The notes beneath the pieces are model-generated. The model was given only the letters and a program-made list of their open reading frames with translations, was not told the origin of the DNA and did not search any database. A stretch of DNA of 64,000 nt from Actinostola sp. cb2023 (taxonomy: Eukaryota > Cnidaria > Anthozoa > Actiniaria > Actinostolidae), in contig JAUJYZ010001328.1 in assembly GCA_033675265.1 (NCBI GenBank), positions 295,001 to 359,000 on the forward strand, in the 5' to 3' direction. Shown piece after piece: positions 1 to 33,938 of the stretch. Each line of letters begins with the position of its first letter. The first letter of the stretch is position 1. Both the position numbers and the translations under genes were made by a program.

Positions 1-400
1 CAATTTGATATGATTAACTTTCAAGGATATATTTCAAGGTTTTCTTCCAACAAAATATTTCTCTATTTTGCATTCGGCGCCATCTTGACTCTTGTTGCTG
101 GGAAACAAAATATTACCCACAAGTCATTTCAACCTGACTACAACTACTAGGGAGGGCTAGGGGAGATGTTGGGCTACTTTTTAACTTATCTAGGGAAGAG
201 AACGTAGATTTTGGTAAGCATTGTGGGCTCATAATTGGTCAGCGTCTTTCTTCATCAATGGAAATTTCTTGAAATTCAAATATTGGTTTCATCATTTCAT
301 GTGGAGGTCACTGGTGGTAATACTGGGCAGATCGTACAAATTATCGTTCACAGCCATCATCCAGGCAAGGATCCTGTGCACTACGACTTTATCTTCCAAG
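1..400 (+). promoter_or_regulatory. Upstream region and probable 5' UTR of EPRS
   Basis: No coding exon was found before the ATG at 401. At about 77-87 there is GGCGCCATCTT, the reverse complement of a YY1-type AAGATGGCGCC core, which is common just downstream of animal housekeeping transcription starts. A promoter in this stretch is an inference; no TATA box or start site can be called with confidence. Confidence 0.35.
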
Positions 401-22854
<22,454 letters not shown>

Positions 22855-22976
22855 CCTGTGATTCTATAAACCATGGCAGTCCTGTCGAATGGATAGCACA
22901 GGAGATACTGTATTTGAATTGCTAGAACAATTTCCGTATTGTCTAGACTTAGGTAATCTCCGACTCATCCAAAGTG

Positions 22977-22982
22977 AATAAA
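22977..22982 (+). terminator. Polyadenylation signal of EPRS
   Basis: AATAAA lies 122 bp after the EPRS stop, at a normal distance for a short 3' UTR. Confidence 0.6.
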
Positions 22983-24646
22983 CACAACACATATCATTCC
23001 ATTTAGTCTCCGTCGTGCTAGCTATTTGGTCTCTGCAGCAGATTCTCCATGTCTTGCAACCTTATATACTTTTTATGCTGTTTTACACCGGAAATGCAAT
23101 ACGCTGTATGTACCCAGGGGTTCCACGGATAACTTTTTAAAATTCTCAATCCAGAGATTGTTACTTGCACAGGATGTCACGAACAAGGCAACCCATCCTG
23201 AATCATCGGAGAACAAATATCCTCTAACAGGCCCTGGGGCAAAATGTTTTGGGATTTGCTTAAGTTGTCAAATGCGCAGGGCGTCTTCCTTCGACCCTTG
23301 GGTCACCATGAGTACTGACATACATAATAGTGTGTATTAACCACTCAAAACATACACTCCGTGCCTTCTTTTCTCCACGTAATGAAATTGAAATCCATAT
23401 CATGTTGAGCAGACGGCTCGTTATGATTGGTATTCTCTTGCGACGGGTTTCTTCAAGTGCTTCCCTTCCATCATGATTCCCATTCATCTCTGCAGAGCCA
23501 GAAACGTTCAGAATAAAGTTCTTGAAGTCGTCCTTTTTATCAAGAATCGACGGGTTTAGTGAACCTGTCACTGGCATAAGAGCGCTATGTGGAATCACGA
23601 TAGGATTGTTGATCAGTAGTCTCTCGCAGCCGTTTTTAGATCAGTTGTTACATGAAGATCGAGGAGCTGGATTTTTCATTTTTAAACACGTGATCAGTAT
23701 TTTTTTTAGTCTTCCTTTTGAGGACCCCTTTTCACTCCGAACAAATAATTATGAATGTTGAGTGACTCGAGTTTCTCGTTTATTTTCCACTGATTTGTGA
23801 CTGAAGATCAACCAAGAAGATGCTGAAACGTTGTCAATTTGCAAGTGCTAATGAATGTAAAAGGTCATTTGTACGGTCCATAAATCACTAACGTAAATAG
23901 CTCTCCATCCGGAAGGGATAAGTCATGTAGCCGCATTTGATCAGCGCCAAGTATGTCAACACATTGCAATCCGCCCCGCAAACTGAATTAGAGAAGTTGT
24001 GGCCAGAAATTGTACTTTCATGAAAACTAATGTTTATCCTATGGGGGATTTTGAAGTAGAAACTCTAATACTTGAGACAAGCCATTAGGTACGTCAATCG
24101 TACTGGTAAATTAAGTTTAATTTGTGGGGGCAGCAGTAAATAACCTCCAAAGGACATCTGGTCCTGTGAAGACATAGCCTCCGCCTGCAAAGGAGGCTAG
24201 TGCAGACAATGTCGCATGGAAATTGTGGATTTTCTCCACTGACAACCACGAAAGGTCATTTGAGGTTGTGACCATTCAGTTTGAAAGTTAGCGAGCCGGC
24301 TTTTGGCATCCATCCACACTTACGGTTTGCCGAATATATGGAAAATTTTTTACAATTGTGGAAAAGTGACATTTTTCTCAAAAGATATTTCACACGTTTA
24401 ATAATAACTTCTAAAGTGTTTCAATAAAACAAAAGAGCTTTTGTAATCACTGAGTATAGAATACTCGGGGTTGAGATAAAACGTTTGAGTATGCGATGAG
24501 CAGATAACTGCGGTATCGTCCTCACATTACATCAACACTTCTCAGATTACATTACTCGAAGTTATCCGCTCGAGGGAGTCAGAGTCGCGTCCAGTTCAGA
24601 GCTAGTCGAGTACTCGAGTAAATCTGTAGGGCTCTACTAGGTAACT
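22983..24646. other. Intergenic region between EPRS and the SPARC-like gene
   Basis: No gene could be supported. A minus-strand open frame at 23260-23598 (112 codons) does not match a family I know and may be a transposon fragment. The string GATGCTGAAACGTTGTC near 23820 resembles sequence seen at retroelement 3' ends. Near 23615 there is one arm of the palindrome described at 10593. Confidence 0.4.
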
Positions 24647-27600
24647 ATGAAGGTAGCAGTAGCGAAAGCTATAGCATTGGTTGTGTTGGCGGTGCTGGTT
24701 GAGGTAAGTTGATTCTTGGTTCAATTGGTTGTTCAAGATAACTCATCATGACAGCTTTAAAAGTTGCGTGTACATTCCTTCTCCTTTTAACTTCAGTAAA
24801 ACGCCATGACTATTATGCCCTGCATCTTTTCTCTGTTGATAATACGAGTAACGTCAGTAATCGAGTTTAGATGGCAGAGAAAGATGCTTCCATCCACATG
24901 ACTGGGCGTTGAGGACTGTTAATTTGTTGGCAGTAAGCAGTTTTGTGACATCATTCGGTCTGATTTCATTGAAAATAGGACCTGCTTTGTGACCTTCAGA
25001 AAGCTTTTAAAACCTGAAACTTATAATATTCTTATTATTAAACTGAGAGTAAACTATCGATCAAGGCTAAAGTGTTTCTTTGGCTTTAGATTTCACCTCG
25101 GCTGTCAAAAGCTGGTAAATCCGCCCCAGTTGTTAGTTTTGAGCAAAGTTGATGATTTACTAAAGAGTTTTGACTCCCATATTATCTTGTCTATGAATGG
25201 AATCTTTGTAACGGCTGGCAATGAAAACGTCAGAAAGATAGATAAACAAAGAGAGCTTCTCCCTGCCTATCCGCGGGAGGGAAGTTCTTTTGTTGAGAAT
25301 GCGTAAAATCTGTCGATACGTTCGGTGACATTATCTGGCAGCGACCATCACGCGAACCTACTGAGAACAACCTTTAATTAATTGACTGATATCAATTTTG
25401 ACCTTGTACATTTTTCTCCTCGGAAATCACCAAATTCTCTCCGTTCTTATCGTTTTGTCTCTATTAATTATTGTTTTGTCTCTACGGCTTATAATTCTAA
25501 TGACATATCCTGGGAGTGGCTTCGCTCGGCTCCACGTGGGAGGATTTCTCGGGTCAAAGCTGATTTTTTTTTTCGTCTACAAATACACTTTGCCGGTGAG
25601 ATTTTAGATGGACTCGCATTGTTTGTCAATAGAATGCTATGAATTTTAGCCTTCTTGGGTAGCGTAACGATTCCACTCAGACCATGCATTCAGACAGAGC
25701 CGTCCTGTATTCCATGATCTGCTAGAGTTATTATTATTATTATCATCATAACCCCAAGAAATGAAACAATTTTAGTTTCAGGATCAATAAATTATCTCCA
25801 TCAATTAAAAAACTGGTAAAATGGACCTAAGATTGTTACGACAATCCACCAACAATCGAAGTCCTTCATCCGTCCGTCCGTCCATTCATGCGCATCCATC
25901 CATCCATTCATTCATCCATTCATCCATCCATCCATTCATTCATTCATTCATCCGTCCATCCATCCATCCATCCATCCATCCATCCATCCATCCATCCATC
26001 CATCCATCCATCCATCCATCCATCCATCCATCCATCCATCCATCCATCCATCCATCCATCCATCCATCCATCCATCCATCCATCCATATCCATCAATTCA
26101 TCCATCCATTCATTCATCCCGGCCGATTCATTCATTCACCCGCGTCCGTCCATCAAGTTCATACGCAGTCTAGAGGCCTGGAACCAATGCCATCGGACGG
26201 AATTTATAAATCGCAGCCTTTGATATCACGCATTTGAAATGGAAAACAAATAAAAAAGGTGGGATTGCCTTGAAGACATTTGACGATTTATGACGTATAG
26301 GCTTTGATTTCATTTCCGGTTCCGCTTATGAATCACCCAAGGTTCAATTGAACTCTTAAGAGGCCATTTATTTTATCACTCACATATAAACTCTGATCGA
26401 TGATGAAGCAGTGAATACTTGGCTTCAACCTATCGACGAGATCGAACCCATGGGCTCGAAGGAACATGTATCTTTCAAGGGGCAACGAATCATCTCCTGT
26501 TGCCATAGAAACAATTAACATCATACGTTAAAATGATATCGGAGTTTTCGAGTACATTATAAAACAGTCGAAGTCTGTCCCAAGGCACTTCCGCATGCAC
26601 ACTGTGAAAATAAACGTCTGAAAAAAAGTCCCCAAATAAATAACGATCAATGTTTGATTCATCGGTGCTTTTGGTGCAGTACAATCTGCGTGAATTGCAT
26701 GGTATCGAGTCAAATCAACCCTAGGGCCGGGAGGCTACCAGGAGTAACTATAAATGCACACAAGATCTTCAAAGCCAAGTTGAATAGGCTAGCTAGGTTC
26801 GACTGATCGATACGATTTGCAAGCAGAATTTACAGCATCAACACTAAGTGGGTGTGTTACTCAGCAAGTCACTCTTATCTCTCGGTTACCTGTGGTGACC
26901 GAGACGGAATATGACGTCATAAACCTCGACCACAGGTAACCCACCACCTGCATGTGCGATCCCAAGTCCAAGAGAATGGGAAGCATCTTGTAATGTAGTA
27001 GCTCGACAATAAAAAATCAATAGGTTGAAGATACGTATAAATTTTAGCAATGTAGTAGTTGTTAGAGTCGTTTTCGTATAAGTGGAAAGTAGTTTCGGTC
27101 AGGAGCCCATTACTAGGAGCCTTCCTCTTCTATAATAGGTTTGTGTGACATCAAATGCACAAATTGGGCTAAAAATAGAACACTCATTAAAAATTCCGCG
27201 CGATTAACCAATCATGTCGCGTCTTACACAATAGGAATTTGACGTCAGATTCAACACTGCTAGCTTTGCTTTCAATGTCGGCCGAAAGCGTACCGTGTAG
27301 TTCCAGTGATTCTAATAAAAGAATCAGAATCTAGTGAAATTTAATTTCAGATCAGTTTCGTCGTTTGCCTGACTTCAGTACTTCATCAAGCGAGGAAGAA
27401 CAATGATCGAAAACATTAAAAACAAAGCAAAAAAGCAACTCCAGGTATTATTATTTAAGCTTATATCAAAACTTCAAGTACGAGAACTTCTAAAAACAAA
27501 GCTACTAGTTAAAAAGGCCAGTTCAAAACCCGGCCAAAAAACGAACATCTTCTGCTCTTTCTGAGAAGGAATTCAACGATCTGGTATCATGGATAATCTC

Positions 27601-29233
27601 TTTAATACGAAGAACCTAATTAAACTTGTGCAGGACTAGCGGTGAGAACCAAGCTATGAATATTCCAAACCGCCGGTGTGTTTTACTAATTAGCATTTGT
27701 TGTCTGAAACGCAGCAAAATGAATCACAAGGAGCTTCTTTTTCTGTGACCTGGATGAATTTTAAATATCGCATTTTTATTCATCGGCTGATCTTGGAGTG
27801 CCGGCTTTCTTGCCTTCTTTGAACACTCAGTGATAACCCTCTTGTTTTAGTGTTCTTTGCCGCTCTTTAGGCACGGTTCGTCGGTTGAAAGTTTCAGTTG
27901 TTTTTCGACTATCTTTCGGCGAAGAAGTTCTTTAGCAAAGTGCACATTGTGGTTTAATTGTTATGTTGGCGCCGCTATCCAACTTTTGCTTCATCAGAGT
28001 CGAAATCATTGGAGAACGCTTCATTCTTACGAAGACTAAATCATGAATCAAAAACCAACAAAAGAAAGTTGATAAAATAAGAATAAACATATGAAGCGAT
28101 AGATATAAGAACGTAGAAGAATTTCGCGACAACGTGAGTCGCCAAACTAAAAGTCTCCACTAAGCGCTCTGGCAGTATGTCAGTTTATTGATACATGTGA
28201 TTCATTCATTGTACACAATTGTCTCGTTCTTGTGCAAGGGAAAATTTGACTTGGACTTCCATGGATTAAGAATATCAATATTTTGGATCAAGTCCTCGCG
28301 TCTTCCGTTTGGCGGCCATTTTATTTTTCAATTTGAAAATCTTCGGAAATTTGCTTATCTAAAAATAGCCCAATTATTTTTTGTGCATTTGATGTCACAT
28401 GAACCTATTACTAGAGGAAGGCTCCTAGTAATGGGCTCCTGTTTCGGTATAGTACGGTTCGTACCGTGCGGTGACCGTGCTGTGTCCAAGCATTCTGATT
28501 GTTTGAGCATTGATTTTTAGCGCTGTGATTGGCATGGTTGAATATATAGATGTCTTCGATTTCGTACAGCAACCGTAACTCTGTACCGTAGATTTCCCCA
28601 GACTCGTACCCAGTCGCTTCTCTTACTCTTGCTGTGGGCGCGCGGTGTGTAGTGGGAAGGGAGGAACTGGAAAACGCGAAGTGTCGTTACTATTTCTCCC
28701 TCCTTCCCAAGCGGCTTTGCACGCTTCAAAATTATCTCCCTCCTTCCCGTGCGCCTTTGCGCCCTCCTTCCCAAGCGCCTTTGCGCGCTTTCCGGTCCGG
28801 TTACTTCCCTTTCCACGGTAAGTAACGACTGGGTGCGAGTCTGAGGTACGTTTCCGACTCATATATATTATAGCTTATTATGGTCCTGACGATTTCCCAG
28901 GTAAAACATGTTGAACGATTCTTTGTTTAGATTGCTACATGTCAAAGAGTGAGCACATGTCAAAACACCTTTTGTCCACGTGGTCGCATGTGCATTGCAC
29001 TGCATGGAGGAGGCACCGTGTGTCAGTGTCCAATGACGTGTCCTGACACTGATGACCCAGTTTGCTCTGTGTATGGAATACAGTTTAAGAACTTCTGCCA
29101 TTTGCATAAGTTCGCCTGTGAAAAGGTCAACATAAACATTGCCGTGAAGAACCATGGGCCGTGTGGTGAGTCAACGTACAGGGACCGAGGAGGCAGGGGG
29201 GGGGGGGGGGTGGGGGGGGGGGGGGGGGGGGGT

Positions 29234-29273
<40 letters not shown>

Positions 29274-29334
29274 CCCTCACTTTTAGCCGAAAAGTCTGTC
29301 ACAATAAGCTGTTGTGGATATACTAGTAGATCCA

Positions 29335-29376
<42 letters not shown>

Positions 29377-29377
29377 A

Positions 29378-29418
<41 letters not shown>

Positions 29419-29532
29419 ACACACACTTTCAAGGATGCCCTGCGGTCCCTGACGTAGTATTGATTATTGGTTTCAGCGTCTGACATTGCTGATGACAACC
29501 TGCTGATGGTTACTCTTTCTCTTTCCACACTC

Positions 29533-29569
<37 letters not shown>

Positions 29570-31598
29570 CCCCCTCCGCACTGGCATTGGGCATGACTGA
29601 TCCCCTCTCCATCCAACCCCCACCCCACCCCACCCTTCCACCATTGATATTGATAACTCTATCTCCAGCAACAGCACAACCTCCTGATGATAACTCCACC
29701 ATCCCGGTGGTATTGCTGAGGATGGTAGCACGGTGATCCCCCCACCCCCACCCCCACTGACAACTTTTTGATTACTTCAACAGCCGCTCCTGATCCAAGG
29801 ATTAGACGATGTGGCAAATATCACGTATTGCAATTTCCTAATCGTTATTTGGACTGGATCATGATCTCAAGGCAACGCTTTTTGAACCCAAAGCTTCAGA
29901 TATCACTTAATAAACGTGCTGAAAAACTGAGTAAAACTGCGGTGAAGGACATCCTGGAGGTATTCTGATAAGTAGGGAGAGTCTTTATCGATGAATGAAT
30001 AAATTAATAGATGCATGAATAATTAAACGAACGAATTAACGAACGAATGACCGTGAATAGGCTCATAACCGCAAGGCATGAATATGGGCTAACAAACGAA
30101 TAACGTATGAATGAACGAACGAGCAAATCGAATGAATGAACGAATGAATGAATCAAACAATCAATCAAAATTGATTTTAACCACTTGCTTTGGATGCCTT
30201 TAGAAGCACAATCGTCACCACTATCACTTTCAAGTGATTCTGTTGTACCGAATGACTCAATACTGCTCTCACTATCACTAGACGATTCGTAGTTTAGTTC
30301 ACTTGAAGAATCTCTTTGTCGCTATCGGATGCCATCTTTATTTTACCTGCCATCTCATCAAAATTCAAAAAAAAACGTCATACCGGAAACGTTCTCTGAT
30401 TGGTCAAAATTCGCGGGAAAACTGTTCTAAAAATAACCACACTTGTGAAAACGCTGTGACACTACCCAATACCGTATGGACGCTCCTACTTATGGGCTCC
30501 TGTTTTAACGTAAAGCTGTCAATTACTTTACAGTGGGAATTCAAAAGCGTTGACTCCGACGGGAATCAACAGCTTGATGATAACGAGTTAAAGGAAATCG
30601 AAAGGGGACTTCTTCACGTCGAAGAGAGCTGTATCATTGGATTCTTGAAGTCATGTGACCTCGATGGTGCTGATGGCATCTCTCTACGAGAATGGTTCAC
30701 GTGTTTTCCTGATGGAAGTAAGTATTTATACACCTAATTACTTATACACCTAATTACTTATACACCTAATTACTTATACACCTAATTACTTATACACCTA
30801 ATTACTTATACACCTAATTACTCATACAACTAATTACTCATACACCTAATTACTTCTACACCTAATTACTTCTACACCTAATTACTTATACACCTATTAA
30901 TTACTTATACACCTAATTACTTATACACCTAATTACTTATACACCTAATTACTTATACACCTATTAATTACTTATACACCTAATTACTTATACACCTAAT
31001 TACTTATACACCTAATTACTTATACACCTAATTACTTATACACCTAATTACTTATACACCTAATTAATTACTTATACATTAATTACTTATACACCTAATT
31101 ACTTATACACCTAATTACTTATACACCTAATTACTTATACACCTAATTACTTATACACCTATTAATTACTTATACACCTAATTACTTATACACCTAATTA
31201 CTTATACACCTAATTACTTATACACCTAATTACTTATACACCTAATTACTTATACACCTATTAATTACTTATACACCTAATTACTTATACACCTAATTAC
31301 TTATACACCTAATTACTTATACACCTAATTACTTATACACCTATTAATTACTTATACACCTAATTACTTATACACCTAATTACTTATATACCTAATTACT
31401 TATACACCTAATTACTTATACACCTAATTACTTATACACCTATTAATTACTTATACACCTAATTACTTATACACCTAATTACTTATACACCTAACTACTT
31501 ATACACCTAATTACTTATACACCTAATTACTAATAACTGAACTCACACTGTTGCTTTATATTTCAGTTGACAGTGAGACCATAGGATCCAAGCTATAA
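24647..31598 (+). CDS. SPARC: SPARC/BM-40-like secreted calcium-binding protein, 5 exons
   Basis: A secreted matricellular protein, expected to bind calcium and collagen or basement membrane. Exons: 24647-24703, 28931-29165, 29784-29959, 30534-30717, 31567-31598; 684 nt, 227 residues plus stop, in frame. Exon 1 is a signal peptide ([19 protein letters not shown]). Exon 2 is a follistatin-like plus Kazal module with 11 Cys ([36 protein letters not shown]). Exon 3 starts the extracellular-calcium domain (FPNRYLDW). Exon 4 carries EF-hand 1 ([12 protein letters not shown]) and EF-hand 2 ([12 protein letters not shown], inside [18 protein letters not shown]). The tail [10 protein letters not shown] ends the protein. 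There is no acidic N-terminal segment like that of vertebrate SPARC, unless an exon in the 4.2-kb first intron was missed. EF-hand 2 has Ala at loop position 5. Other FS-EC proteins such as follistatin-like 1 are possible, but the short length and WEF...CDLD...EW..CF pattern favour SPARC. Confidence 0.85.
25860..26120. repeat. CATC/TCCA tetranucleotide run (SPARC-like intron 1)
   Basis: About 190 bp of pure (CATC)n between 25930 and 26090, with imperfect flanks. Long SIHPSIHP or MDGWMDGW frames are artefacts. Confidence 0.95.
26884..26946. repeat. GGTTACCTGTGGT hairpin
   Basis: GGTTACCTGTGGT and ACCACAGGTAACC face each other with a loop of about 36 bp. The same motif, whole or half, occurs near 32540-32615, 32953-32990, 54275-54295 and 62803-62816. 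Confidence 0.6.
27100..28441. mobile_element. hAT-like transposon, 1342 bp, decayed or non-autonomous
   Basis: Terminal inverted repeats of about 80 bp begin CAGGAGCCCATTACTAGGAG and end CTCCTAGTAATGGGCTCCTG. The flanking target copy is TTTCGGT (27093-27099 and 28442-28448), or GTTTCGGT if the terminal G is shared. Inside the left part a short frame starts [13 protein letters not shown] and soon stops. No full transposase is left. Confidence 0.8.
28597..28847. mobile_element. Small element with CAGACTCGTACCCAGTCGC ends
   Basis: CAGACTCGTACCCAGTCGCT at the left and GCGAGTCTG preceded by AACGACTGGGT at the right are inverted over about 27 bp. The interior is GC-rich (CCTTCCCAAGCGCCTTTGCG repeated). 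It sits inside the older TA-flanked element. Confidence 0.6.
29195..29570. repeat. Poly-G tract followed by poly-C tracts (SPARC-like intron 2)
   Basis: Nearly unbroken G from about 29197 to 29272, C from about 29335 to 29418 and C again at 29534-29568. The first two are complementary and 60 bp apart. The exact lengths may be unreliable in assembly. Confidence 0.9.
30180..30505 (-). mobile_element. Fragment related to the 27100 element (SPARC-like intron 3)
   Basis: The right boundary reads CTTATGGGCTCCTG, like the end of the hAT-like element at 27100-28441. On the minus strand there is a short Ser/Asp-rich start (MASDSDKEI, then [12 protein letters not shown] in another frame). This looks like the 5' end of a broken transposase gene. 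Confidence 0.45.
30716..31532. repeat. 16-bp minisatellite, about 50 copies (SPARC-like intron 4)
   Basis: Unit TTATACACCTAATTAC, with a recurring 19-20-bp variant that adds TATTAA. It starts right at the splice donor of exon 4 and fills almost the whole intron. Confidence 0.95.
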
Positions 31599-31835
31599 GT
31601 CGTCATTAAGAGGTGTCGAAAAGACAAGAAAATTACTGTTAGTTAATAATATAAAACTACTGAAGCTCTTGATAATAACCCCATATGTTATGTTTGGTGG
31701 ATTGTGTGCTGTTTTGTGTTGTTTTTGTTGTAGTTTTGTCTGCTTTAGTTATATATTTATTTAGCATGTAAATGTATACTTCAGCTTGATTATCTTTACT
31801 AATTCGGTCGGACATATTTTTGAAAGACTTTTGAT

Positions 31836-31841
31836 AATAAA
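31836..31841 (+). terminator. Polyadenylation signal of the SPARC-like gene
   Basis: AATAAA lies about 240 bp after the stop codon, in AT-rich DNA. Confidence 0.5.
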
Positions 31842-33938
31842 ATTCAAATTTTCCTTTTTAACCTGTTTTAGTTTCATGTGTAGTTATTATTCCACCGGAA
31901 GGGTTGTATCTCTATGGCAACACACTGCGAGTGCGACACTGTTACATGTGCACAGCCTGGTTCCCACTAGCGACGCATAATTATCCGTGATGCGCAGGTG
32001 ATCATATACACAACATTTACACGGGATTATTTTGCTCTGAGTGAGTCTGGAGGGAAAAGAATTAACTGTTCGCAGTCTAGTAATATCGCACACGTAACTT
32101 AAAATTGCAGAAGTTAGTTCCTTACTATGCTGTAACGGTTCTGTTATTATTTTCTCGGGTTTAATTAAGAAAGGCAGAGAGTCCTGATACTTGTCCTCTA
32201 AAGGCAGCCGATTTTCTCAGGAGCACCTCGTGGTGGGCGTGGTTTTACACGTGGATGGATGGGCGTGGTCAACATTGTTTTTATCCAATCACTAGCCTGC
32301 ATAGCCAGGCTCTCACAGGGAGGGAGAAGGAGAGAGAAGAGTCCCCCTCCTGTCCCTCTCCCCCTTGGCTACGAAGTACTCGTCCCGCGTCAAAGTCGTG
32401 TGGCTGACAGGAAACGTAGTTTGTGATATCTTGAGTCGGAAATTAGAAGATGCCGAAGTCAAATATTATCTGAATTAAGTGTTCTTGGATGATTTAAAAA
32501 GACGTGCAGTTTATCTGTGGAAATGGGTTTCTACGACGAACGGGTTCCCTGTGGTCAGGGGTCTCCCCTCGACTCATTCCCCTCCATCAAACACCTTTGC
32601 CACAGGTAACCCACTCGCTACCGTAAAATTCCATTTCCACACTTGATATGTTGTCCTTCAATAAGCCTTGAATAGGATCCGATCTCCGCCACTAGACTGA
32701 TCAAAAGCAATAAAGTGAATGAAATAAAATACCGCATAAACTACAAGAAGAAACAAGAATGATTGACTTATAGTTACTGACAAGATCTCAATTTTTGTAA
32801 AGTTTCAATCCAGACGACCGGCTTTGAATTGCATGATAATAATAATAACAATAACGGTTTAATGACAGCATCTCCACCGAAGTGGCTCTTCGTCTGTCCA
32901 ACGAACAAAGTAAAGTCCGTGATCCGTGATCCGTGATCCCGATGCGAATAACTCCACAGGTAACCCGGTACCTCATTGAATTACCCGTGGTTAATGTATT
33001 TATTTATTTATTTATTTAATTTGAACAGTTGCAGATTCACCCATGCAGAGAGCAGGAGTACAATGAACTCGATATTCAGACTAATTGTATTATGATCTAT
33101 TGGTTAGACTGAACATTAGTATAATAATGAAACTTCGCAAGATATTGGCTACCCCGATTAGATGGTAGCTAAAGGAATGGGTTAGGGGCCGGCTCCCATG
33201 TCTTATATAGCACCGGGATAGCATGAATGAGAACATGGGGCCGAAATCTTCATCCTCTACGTAAGTCGATTCGATGTCTCGGGAGAATGGCGCCCATTTT
33301 TCATTTATTCAAGTTTCTTTCTTCTTTTCTCCTCCGTCTAAGAAAAGAAGAAGAAGAAAAACAGACCACCGGCAACGAGGTAACGCATGCTATCTGCCTT
33401 TTTCATTGCGCTTTGGAGTTTTTATAAATTAAAATTTTATTGAATATATATTTTTAATTATTATTTTTTCACTCCAGAAAAATAAGAAGAGTTTTGCTTG
33501 GGGTGCCTGTGGTGTACTTGGCCTAATTTGACGGTATATTGCTTGGTGACTAATCCAACTAGATTGTGAGATTGCTTCCGGAACTTGAGAGGAAGTTTGC
33601 TTTTAATGTTTTTATGTTTGTATGTTCAACTGCGCCGAAAGAACTGCTAGGTTAATCAAAACTATATACTTATATACCTTTCATAGGGATCTCTCTAGCT
33701 TAGAGAGCATAGCAAAACAGGACGCAAGACAGATCAGTACGAAGGGTATCTATGATCGATCACTGAGTAAGGCTTAATAAAACTTTTGCTTTTTATTTCA
33801 TCCAACGCTTTCCGGTCATCGCCGGGTGTGTCAAGGCGCGCTTGTCACGCTTGGCATCCAAGATATGGGGTTTACGCATGCGCACGATGCGGTCGTCTTG
33901 TCACTGAGCTTTTGTAATGCAGAAGTCACCTTGATTCA
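31842..33938. other. Intergenic region and integrin promoter side
   Basis: No gene found. It holds hairpin relatives with CCACAGGTAACCC (near 32540-32615 and 32953-32990) and a TTTA run at 32999-33019. At about 33870-33884 ACGCATGCGCAC resembles an NRF1-type site, 55-70 bp upstream of the integrin ATG; this is an inference. Confidence 0.4.

Larger units (their letters stand above)
27063..28860. mobile_element. TA-flanked MITE broken by later insertions
   Basis: TAGAGTCGTTTTCGTATAAG at 27063-27099 resumes after the 27100-28441 insert with TACGGTTCGTACCGTGCGG and CCAAGCATTCTGATTG. This is the same order as the intact relatives at 49341-49554 and 57752-57945 (the latter inverted). Near 28597 a second small element interrupts it again. 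The far right end is only weakly recognisable. Confidence 0.7.

Noticed and set aside
25821..26237. Frames of SIHPSIHP and MDGWMDGW
   Set aside because: Pure CATC tetranucleotide run.
29479..29540. Possible extra SPARC-like exon after TTTCAG ([13 protein letters not shown])
   Set aside because: Exons 2 and 4 flank a good exon 3 in phase without it, and the candidate runs into poly-C with no convincing donor.
29154..29736. Poly-Pro / poly-Gly frames
   Set aside because: Generated by homopolymer G and C tracts.
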